Shown here in pieces: positions 1-5,498 of a stretch of DNA of 6,481 nt. A program made the translations under genes and the position numbers. This DNA comes from Gracilimonas sp031580945 (lineage in GTDB: Bacteria > Bacteroidota > Rhodothermia > Balneolales > Balneolaceae): positions 1-6,481 of the forward strand of contig JAVLBT010000163.1 in assembly GCA_031580945.1 (NCBI GenBank), in the 5' to 3' direction. The notes under the pieces were generated by a model, which was given only the letters and a program-made list of their open reading frames with translations, searched no databases and had not been told where the DNA came from. The first letter of the stretch is position 1. Each line of letters opens with the position of its first letter.

Positions 1-420
1 ATTTTGGTTGTCCCTGTTTGCCGGGAAAGACCAACTCAATCCCCGGAAAATATCTTCTCGATTTGGTTTTGCCCCACACGGGCGAAGCTCTGGAAGTTCA
101 GTCAAAAGCCCGGATCGCTCGGCCGGGTACGGAAACTCCGAAATGCGGAGATTGATGCATCAGGCGGCCCGCAGCGTGGCCAACCACAAACCACACTATC
201 ACGATTACTACGAGCAAAAACTCGAAGAGGGCAAACACGAACTGGTAGCCATCAACAACATCATCAATAAACTGATTCGCCTGTACTGTGCTATGTGGAA
301 TAACCAAGCAGAATATGATCCAAAGCACATTCAAAAAATGAAAAAGAAATTCAAAAAATCAGCCTAATCCACTTGACTTAGTCATAGTATTCGGGATGAC
401 AACTTTTGGGGTTATAGTAC
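1..420 (+). mobile_element. Right part of an IS110-family insertion sequence (outer boundary approximate)
   Basis: The transposase 3' end implies that an IS110-type element enters from the left. IS110 elements have no conventional terminal inverted repeats and usually only a short non-coding right end, so the junction cannot be fixed from one copy. The AT-rich stretch directly after the stop (368-420) contains a 5-bp hairpin, GTCAT at 381-385 with ATGAC at 396-400, and is the likeliest right end. The end given here is a placeholder, not an observed junction. Confidence 0.4.
2..367 (+). CDS. IS110-family transposase, C-terminal part (5' end outside window)
   Basis: The frame is open from the window edge to a TAA at 365-367, giving about 121 residues of the C-terminal transposase_20 (IS116/IS110/IS902) domain. 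Visible family hallmarks are the GFAPH segment, the SGSSV motif at 89-103, the GYGNSEMRRLMHQAARS helix at 131-175, and YYEQKLEEGK at 206-235 followed by a hydrophobic helix (INKLIRLYCAMW) and a lysine-rich tail. IS110 recombinases pair an N-terminal DEDD domain with this C-terminal domain; the conserved SG-S motif is the expected site of the nucleophilic serine (family knowledge). The DEDD half lies upstream of the window. A TTG at 8 could be called as a start but is only a truncation artefact, because the frame continues upstream and conserved sequence begins at once. No frameshift or internal stop is visible, so the gene may be intact outside the window. Confidence 0.82.
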   Translation, partial: FWLSLFAGKDQLNPRKISSRFGFAPHGRSSGSSVKSPDRSAGYGNSEMRRLMHQAARSVANHKPHYHDYYEQKLEEGKHELVAINNIINKLIRLYCAMWNNQAEYDPKHIQKMKKKFKKSA

Positions 421-514
421 AATTGGTTTAGAAGTTTTATGACTGACCACCTCTCTTTTGTCCTCGAATTATCTAATATCTACAGCAACGACGATATGAT
501 AAATAATTACATTT

Positions 515-587
515 TTCTTTACACGTTCTTATTAAATGCAAAGAAATCCGGATATTTTTTACATATACTCTTTTGGTGTGTAAAGAA
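515..587. repeat. 10-bp perfect inverted repeat with 53-nt AT-rich spacer
   Basis: TTCTTTACAC at 515-524 is the exact reverse complement of GTGTAAAGAA at 578-587, and up to three G-T wobble pairs could extend the stem inward. It lies just upstream of the decayed Fic-like relic. It could be a relic of a small element's ends, an operator or RNA structure of the lost gene, or chance in AT-rich DNA. Confidence 0.35.
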
Positions 588-598
588 TTAACCAAAAT

Positions 599-808
599 GT
601 TATCACATCCGAACCAAAAGACTGGGAATAGATTCCCCTTTCTTTCAACGTAAACGTGGAAATGACAAAACTGCTCAAAAAAGCGCTGGAAGCTCAGCAG
701 TATTTATCTGAGTTAAAAGGGGTTTCAAAGACTAAAGGAAGTTCATTAAAACTGTCTTTAGAACTTATGAACTGCAAGAAACAGAGACACCCCCACATCT
801 CTCCTTAA
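599..808 (+). pseudogene. Decayed N-terminal fragment of a Fic-family protein
   Basis: Read in one frame from 599, the translation passes PKDWE, hits a TAG at 629-631, and continues as IPLSFNVNVEM, LLKKALEAQQYLSELKG and VSKT, ending at TAA 806-808. From memory, the run ALEAQQYLSELKGVSKT matches the N-terminal helices of Fic/DOC proteins (typically A-x-x-x-L-A-E-L-K-G-x-x-K-T-I-P-N), which continue to LLINT-x-x-LQEAKDSS. Here LQE appears at 772-780 in another frame, 38 nt after the KT codon; the family spacing is about 12-13 codons, so a 1-2 nt indel explains it. The inhibitory-helix motif, the Fic core and the HPFxxGNGR loop are absent, so no AMPylation activity is possible. A 48-aa ORF from ATG 662 is technically open but is better read as part of this relic. 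The assignment is by remembered family pattern and is moderate. Confidence 0.45.
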
Positions 809-928
809 ATTTCACCGAAAACCGCCTTATCTTTATTAGTATTCAATAAAATTCATATTTAGAACCAAATAAGATCTTGAAGCCGAGAAAACGGATCGCT
901 TTCAGGATCTTTAAACAAAAAACTATCA

Positions 929-3112
929 GTGATAAAAGAAGCAAAGACGACCTTAAAAGAAACATTTGGCTACGATACCTTTCGACCTCTGCAGGAAGAT
1001 GTGATCAGTCAGGCACTCAAGAGAAAAGACGCACTTGTCATCATGCCAACCGGTGGCGGGAAATCACTTTGTTACCAGATCCCGGCACTATTATTTGATG
1101 GACTGACGGTGGTGGTTTCCCCACTCATTTCATTGATGAAAGACCAGGTGGAACAGCTTCGGGAATATGATATCAATGCAGTCCACTTAAATAGCTCGCT
1201 CTCTCCGGAAGCCTATGGCTATAATCGCCGACAGGTTCTGCAGGGTAAGGCCAAGTTGCTCTATATCGCACCGGAAACCCTGCTCATGGATAAAACCAAG
1301 GAGCTTTTAGAAGATATCGATGTCGACCTTTTTGCAGTAGATGAAGCGCATTGTATCTCGGAATGGGGTCATGATTTCCGTCCCGATTACCGGGAGCTGG
1401 CTACGGTCCGAAAAGAACTGTTTCCCAATGCTACTTGTATGGCGCTGACGGCTACAGCTACTCCCCGGGTCCGGGAAGACATCATGAAAACGCTGGAGTT
1501 TGGGGAATCCGAAGAATTTATCGCCAGTTTTGATCGTCCGAATCTATTTTTGAAGATCGCCGATAAAGATGATGCGACCAATCAGGTACTGGATTTTTTA
1601 TATACCCGGAAAAATCAGTCGGGCATTATTTATTGTATTTCACGCCGGCAGGTGGACGAATTGTATCAGGAATTAGAAGATGAAGGAAATTCGGTAAAGC
1701 CCTATCATGCCGGACTTTCAGACCGGAACCGCGCTATCAATCAGCGACAGTTTATTCGGGATGATGTACAGATCATTGTGGCAACCATCGCTTTTGGTAT
1801 GGGGATCAACAAGCCGAATGTGCGATTTGTGATGCATTACGATATGCCGCAAAATATTGAGCAGTACTATCAGCAAATTGGTAGGGCGGGGCGTGATGGG
1901 CTTCGCTCCGATTGTGTCATGCTATTCAGTTACAATGATCGTCATAAGATCAAATATTTCATCAACAAAAAAGAAGGGCAGGAAAAAGAAATTGCAGAAA
2001 AGCATTTGGATGATCTCGTGAAATTCATCGAGACTAAAAAATGCCGTCGGATTCCGTTGATGAAATATTTTGGGGAAGAATACCCCAATGAAGAATGCGG
2101 CATGTGCGATAATTGTCTTTCTAAAGATGAGGATGTAGAAGATTTCACCCTGCAGGCCCAAAAAATGCTGAAATGTATTTCAGAACTAAAAGAAGGATTT
2201 GGTAAAACGCAGGTGATCAATGTGCTTCGGGGTTCTAAAGCGAAAAAAGTACTGGATGAAGGTCACGACAAAGTAGAATCCTATGGAGCAGGAAAGGAAT
2301 GGTCTAAAGATCAGTGGGATCAATTATCGAGAATGCTGATCCGTCAAAATTATCTGGAAAAGGGAGAGCATAAAGAGCTTATTTTGAAAGATAAAGGTCG
2401 TTCTGTGATCAGTGGGGATGAGAATGTATTTGGAACGCTTGACCGCACGGCAACGGCAATGTCAACTGAAGAAGCCTCCCGTGTGGCAAATGAGGTGGAA
2501 GCTCAATATGATGAGGAACTCTTTGAGATCTTACGCAAGGAGCGAAAGAGTTTGGCCGACGAAAAGGGAATTCCTCCATATACCATCTTCCCGGATACCA
2601 CGCTAATGGAAATGGCTTACTATTATCCCAAAGACAAAGAACATCTTTTACCTCTTTATGGTGTTGGTGATGTAAAAGTAAAAAAATATGGATCGGCTTT
2701 TATTGGGGTGATCAAAAAGTATACTGCCGAACACAATATTGAGTCCAAAGAAGAAACGCTGCAGGAAAAAGCCGAAGAACTTGAAAATGTAGAACTCCAC
2801 CAACGAATCGGAAAAGCCTTTAACGACGGACAGTCAATTTCTCACCTTGCTGAGGAACATGGGGTGAAAGAGGTTACCATACTGAATCACTTGAAGGACT
2901 ATTTGAAGGAAGGTAATAACCTGCGTCTGGATGGGATCACCGAAGCGACAACTTTATCTTTACGCCAGCAGGATGAGATCATCAAAGTCTTTGACGAAAA
3001 AGGTTCTCATATGCTGAAAGTGGTATATGACCGCATGAATAAAAAGATCGGCTACGATCAAATTCGGATCATGCAGTTATATTTTATTGCCAATGAGGCA
3101 GTGGAGAAATAA
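929..3112 (+). CDS. recQ: ATP-dependent DNA helicase RecQ
   Basis: A complete 727-aa superfamily 2, 3'-5' DNA helicase that unwinds recombination and stalled-fork intermediates in the cytoplasm. Motif 0 (FRPLQ, 18-22) leads into Walker A (TGGGKS, 41-46), motif Ia (SPLISLMKDQ), motif II with the RecQ aromatic loop (DEAHCISEWGHDFRP, 138-152), motif III (LTATAT, 173-178), motif IV (GIIYC), motif V (ATIAFGMGINKPNVRF) and motif VI (QQIGRAGRDG, 315-324). Zinc ligands are C372, C390, C393 and C396. A winged-helix RQC region follows (about 405-505), then HRDC (about 530-605) and a C-terminal helix-turn-helix extension (about 620-727, with IGKAFNDGQSISHLAEEHGV). That tail makes it longer than the roughly 610-aa E. 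coli enzyme and is common in Bacteroidota-type RecQ. The start is GTG; the frame is open upstream only to a TGA at 878-880 and no ATG intervenes, and family N-termini begin close to AKxTLKExFGY. No clear Shine-Dalgarno is present. It stands alone on its strand. Confidence 0.96.
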   Translation: MIKEAKTTLKETFGYDTFRPLQEDVISQALKRKDALVIMPTGGGKSLCYQIPALLFDGLTVVVSPLISLMKDQVEQLREYDINAVHLNSSLSPEAYGYNRRQVLQGKAKLLYIAPETLLMDKTKELLEDIDVDLFAVDEAHCISEWGHDFRPDYRELATVRKELFPNATCMALTATATPRVREDIMKTLEFGESEEFIASFDRPNLFLKIADKDDATNQVLDFLYTRKNQSGIIYCISRRQVDELYQELEDEGNSVKPYHAGLSDRNRAINQRQFIRDDVQIIVATIAFGMGINKPNVRFVMHYDMPQNIEQYYQQIGRAGRDGLRSDCVMLFSYNDRHKIKYFINKKEGQEKEIAEKHLDDLVKFIETKKCRRIPLMKYFGEEYPNEECGMCDNCLSKDEDVEDFTLQAQKMLKCISELKEGFGKTQVINVLRGSKAKKVLDEGHDKVESYGAGKEWSKDQWDQLSRMLIRQNYLEKGEHKELILKDKGRSVISGDENVFGTLDRTATAMSTEEASRVANEVEAQYDEELFEILRKERKSLADEKGIPPYTIFPDTTLMEMAYYYPKDKEHLLPLYGVGDVKVKKYGSAFIGVIKKYTAEHNIESKEETLQEKAEELENVELHQRIGKAFNDGQSISHLAEEHGVKEVTILNHLKDYLKEGNNLRLDGITEATTLSLRQQDEIIKVFDEKGSHMLKVVYDRMNKKIGYDQIRIMQLYFIANEAVEK

Positions 3113-3214
3113 AAGACAATTTTTAAGCTCAAACCTTGCCCAAACTCTATTCCAGGATACCCGGATCTAAAGCAGCGGTATTTTTGTGAATTAGGTTTGA
3201 GTTATATTAGGCGA

Positions 3215-3236
3215 TCCCGAATTTTCGGGACAATTT
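3215..3236 (+). terminator. Candidate recQ terminator hairpin
   Basis: TCCCGA-ATTT-TCGGGA (3215-3230) forms a 6-bp GC-rich stem with a four-base loop and is followed by CAATTT, a weak T-rich tail. It lies about 100 nt after the recQ stop. The short, interrupted T-run makes it a weak intrinsic terminator; it may instead be one of the palindromic repeat units in this region. Confidence 0.3.
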
Positions 3237-3380
3237 CTGCGATGGGAAGGTGTTCAATGTTGAGATCCCTCGTGTTAAACACCTTATCCCTCCACTTTTC
3301 ACGGGGCACTCGGGTTTGTAGATGTTAGATAATTCGGCGACCGTACGGAAGCAAATACCGTGCCTGTCCCGTACAACTTT

Positions 3381-3495
3381 GTCGGGGGCAATCTCCCAAA
3401 AAAATTTCTGTGCGTTTTCGAGGAGATCGTTTCGTCGTAAGAGATAGTATCTTATTATAAACAAATGTGCTCCTCGCGATGACCCGCTTTTTTTT
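3381..3495 (-). repeat. Decayed REP-like palindromic intergenic repeat
   Basis: On the - strand this reads GTCATCGCGAGGAGC (3483-3469), a variable spacer, ACGACGAAACGATCTCCTCG (3438-3419), and then GGGAGATTGCCCCCGAC (3397-3381). It resembles the intergenic repeat I remember as GTCATTGCGAGGAGC...GACGAAGCAATCTC, found in many bacterial genomes including Bacteroidota, with several substitutions. CGAGGAG (3419-3425) and CTCCTCG (3470-3476) form a 7-bp stem. A run of eight T at 3488-3495 follows on the + strand, so the structure might also help end transcription. Confidence 0.5.
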
Positions 3496-3559
3496 GTCAT
3501 TTTTATTTCGAACTTACGTTATTTATTGATATTTAAAATACGCTACTTAAAAGTACGAC

Positions 3560-4993
3560 TTAACAATCATCCCGAATGGGCAAAATTATGGTAAACTCAG
3601 CCCCGCCCGATTCCCTGTTTCTGGCCACGATACTGCCACCGGCCTGACCAATTATTTCATGAGAGATCGCCAATCCCAGACCTAAACCAAATTCAGCTCC
3701 CTGGTTTTTTGTGGTAAAATTAGGCTCAAAGATCTTCGGTAGGATATCAGCGGGGATGCCCGGCCCGGAATCTGATATTTTCACTTCAATAGTTTGTTCT
3801 CTCTGCTTTGTAGAGATCTTGAGTTCGCCCTGGTCGTCTAAAGCATCACAGGCATTTACAATGATGTTGGTCCAAACCTGGTTGAGGTCACCGATGTTGG
3901 CACAGGTTTTAGGGATATCATCGAGGTCCAGGGTTACATCAATAAATTTGAGTCTGTTACTGAGTACAAGGATCGTATCCTGAATGCCATCCCGAATATC
4001 AGCCAGTTCTTCTTTATTTTGATCCTGACGGCTGTAGCTTTTCAGGCTCTTCACCAGGTTGGCAATCCGCCTACTGGCGATACGGATGTTGTGTATCATC
4101 TTGCCCGCCTCAAAATGATTGATCAGTGTTTCAAGCTCACCCTTTTTCCTGTTTTTATCGATGAGGTCAAGGGCTTCATCGGGCATCTGCGCTAATTTTC
4201 GAACTGAAGACCGGTCATAGATCCAGGGATATTTCTTTTCAATAAGATGCATACGCTGGCGCTGCGTACTGCTATTGACAGGTGCTGAATGAAGGCCCAG
4301 GCGAAATAGCTGATATGAATAGTGGCTGTCCTCAAATTCAGCATAGATCTCAATAAGATTTTCAGCGGCGCGCATAAGGGCGGAAGCCGGGTTATTAACC
4401 TCATGGGCAAAACCGGCAACCAACTCACCTAAGGTGGCCATTTTCTCCTGATGCACCAACATTTGATGTGTTGCCTCCAGCTGCTGATAAGCTTCTTTAA
4501 GCTCGTTCCGCTCTTTATTCAGTTCTTTACTTAATGCATGTGTTTTGGTTTGAAGGCGCAAATTACTCTTGTACCGCTGAATCATATTGTTCAGCATTAA
4601 TTGCTGGAGCGGGTGCTTCAAGCGCGGATGATCATTAAGATATTGTTCAAACTGCTGGGGACGCATTTTCAGCATGAGCCCTTTTTGGGTAATGCGTCCA
4701 CTGGTTAGCGTCGGTTCACCGGTCGTGAAGGCGATCAGTCCGGCAAAACTTCCGGCACCAAGTGTGATCAGAACATCTTCGCTGCCATCGGGTTGCGTAC
4801 GGGTCAGCTGAATATTTCCTTCCAAAATGAGATACATGTATTCCAGCGGTTCTCCTTGTGAAAATAATAGGTCACCTTCTTCTAAAACCTCGATCCGGTC
4901 TTGTAATTCAGGTAATTCATCGATCAATCTTTTAATAAACCTGAGGATTGCTTCGGTGTCATTTAACCACGATATGCCGGCGCTGTTCTCCAT
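3560..4993 (-). CDS. Soluble sensor histidine kinase with N-terminal cNMP-binding-like domain
   Basis: A 477-aa kinase expected to autophosphorylate and pass phosphate to the regulator encoded just upstream. The N-terminal half (about 25-140) has the CAP-family beta-roll pattern: FSQGEPLEYMYLILEGNIQL at 44-63 and LGAGSF at 78-83. The phosphate-binding cassette is altered: FGE is FAG (83-85), and the usual Arg-Ser/Thr-Ala is TLT (95-97), so canonical cAMP binding is doubtful. A coiled coil (about 150-185) leads to the H-box EKMATLGELVAGFAHEVNNP with H197. The second dimerisation helix ends in SLKSYSR (316-322), about 125 residues after H197 and far more than usual, implying a roughly 70-residue insertion (about 220-295). 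The ATPase domain is complete: N-box with N376 and N380, G1 DSGPGIP (408-414), F-box FEPNFTTK (422-429), G2 GLGLGL (436-441). No signal peptide or membrane segment is visible. ATG starts 1 nt after the regulator's TAG, suggesting translational coupling. Partner and stimulus are inferred. Confidence 0.92.
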   Translation of the reverse strand: MENSAGISWLNDTEAILRFIKRLIDELPELQDRIEVLEEGDLLFSQGEPLEYMYLILEGNIQLTRTQPDGSEDVLITLGAGSFAGLIAFTTGEPTLTSGRITQKGLMLKMRPQQFEQYLNDHPRLKHPLQQLMLNNMIQRYKSNLRLQTKTHALSKELNKERNELKEAYQQLEATHQMLVHQEKMATLGELVAGFAHEVNNPASALMRAAENLIEIYAEFEDSHYSYQLFRLGLHSAPVNSSTQRQRMHLIEKKYPWIYDRSSVRKLAQMPDEALDLIDKNRKKGELETLINHFEAGKMIHNIRIASRRIANLVKSLKSYSRQDQNKEELADIRDGIQDTILVLSNRLKFIDVTLDLDDIPKTCANIGDLNQVWTNIIVNACDALDDQGELKISTKQREQTIEVKISDSGPGIPADILPKIFEPNFTTKNQGAEFGLGLGLAISHEIIGQAGGSIVARNRESGGAEFTIILPIRDDC

Positions 4994-4994
4994 A

Positions 4995-5492
4995 CTAATG
5001 ATCGGTCATTTTGTTATTTCGCATCGCACTTGAAATTTTTTCAGCATCCAGAATTTGCATGAAGTATAACAGATTTCCTTTGTTTTCGATCACATAGTCG
5101 GTAAGCTGATCACGAACTACGGTTTCTAACTCCTCCTCGGTCCAGGGTTTGGCGATATAGTGATCCAGGTCAGCTTTATTTATCGCCATAATAGTGTCCT
5201 CGTGTCCGGCCTGACCTGTAACAAGCACTTTTTTACTCACAGCCGTTTTGGGATTATCCTGAAGTTCGATCAGCAGATCCACCCCATTTTTACCGGGAAG
5301 AACGTGATCACATAATATGAGCCCAACTTCATGACCATGATCTAATACATAGTCGATCACTTCTTCAGCTTCTGTGGTGTCATTAGCTGTTTCAAGCGGG
5401 AAAAAGGACTCAAACTTTTCCAGATCTTTAACCAGGGCATCCAGCACTTCCAGCTCGTCTTCAACAATCAGTATATAAATTTTGTGATCCAT
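4995..5492 (-). CDS. Single-domain response regulator (REC) with short C-terminal tail
   Basis: A 165-aa CheY-like receiver. Conserved residues are the acidic pair E11-D12 (ILIVEDE), the phospho-acceptor D62 (LILCDHVLPGKNG), T92 (VLVTGQA) and K115 in the AKPW motif, so phosphorylation should be possible. The receiver ends near residue 130; the last 35 residues (with GNLLYFMQILDAEKISSAMRN) are likely helical and match no DNA-binding, cyclase or phosphodiesterase domain that I recognise. Output is therefore probably by protein contact or phosphate relay. The ATG is 6 nt after the permease stop and the TAG is 1 nt before the kinase start, so this gene sits in the middle of a compact three-gene unit, and the adjacent kinase is the obvious partner (inference). 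No clear Shine-Dalgarno precedes it. Confidence 0.92.
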   Translation of the reverse strand: MDHKIYILIVEDELEVLDALVKDLEKFESFFPLETANDTTEAEEVIDYVLDHGHEVGLILCDHVLPGKNGVDLLIELQDNPKTAVSKKVLVTGQAGHEDTIMAINKADLDHYIAKPWTEEELETVVRDQLTDYVIENKGNLLYFMQILDAEKISSAMRNNKMTDH

Positions 5493-5498
5493 GATTTT

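Larger units (their letters stand above)
368..928. other. Gene-poor region between the IS110 end and recQ
   Basis: These 561 bases contain no intact gene that I can support. Reading left to right they hold the presumed IS110 right end (to about 420), an AT-rich stretch (about 480-600) with a perfect 10-bp inverted repeat, a decayed Fic-like coding relic (about 599-808), and an AT-rich leader before recQ (809-928). A TATCTTTA at 828-835 is one base off the Bacteroidota -7 consensus (TAnnTTTG), but no partner -33 TTTG lies at the right distance, so the recQ promoter is not assigned. Confidence 0.6.
3113..3559. other. Convergent intergenic region rich in decayed inverted repeats
   Basis: These 447 bases lie between the converging recQ and histidine kinase genes. 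Visible structures are CTCAAACCT (3128-3136) with AGGTTTGAG (3193-3201); a compact hairpin at 3215-3230; GGG-AAGGTGTT (3244-3254) with AACACCTT-AT-CCC (3278-3290); GTACGG (3343-3348) with CCGTAC (3369-3374); and the repeat cluster at 3381-3495. A 97-codon open frame on the - strand (3207-3500) crosses these palindromes, shows no recognisable domain, and is judged non-coding. Confidence 0.6.

Noticed and set aside
4..270. 88-codon open frame on the + strand overlapping the transposase
   Set aside because: It is out of frame with the clearly conserved transposase_20 reading and has no family features of its own.
662..808. 48-aa small protein starting at ATG 662
   Set aside because: The similarity to Fic N-termini extends upstream past an in-frame TAG and downstream in another frame, so a gene relic explains it better than an intact small gene.
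828..835. TATCTTTA as a Bacteroidota-type -7 promoter element for recQ
   Set aside because: It has one mismatch and no TTTG at the expected 19-21 nt upstream, so support is too weak to annotate.
3207..3500. 97-codon open frame on the - strand in the convergent intergenic region
   Set aside because: It spans several palindromes and the REP-like repeat, has no recognisable domain, and its composition looks like translated repeat DNA.
3567..3577. 11-bp inverted match between TCATCCCGAAT here and ATTCGGGATGA at 389-399
   Set aside because: The right copy encodes the end of the histidine kinase, and neither flank extends the match, so chance is likely.
3711..3983. 90-codon + strand open frame opposite the kinase ATPase domain
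   Set aside because: It is the antisense of the conserved N-box to F-box region and has no features of its own.
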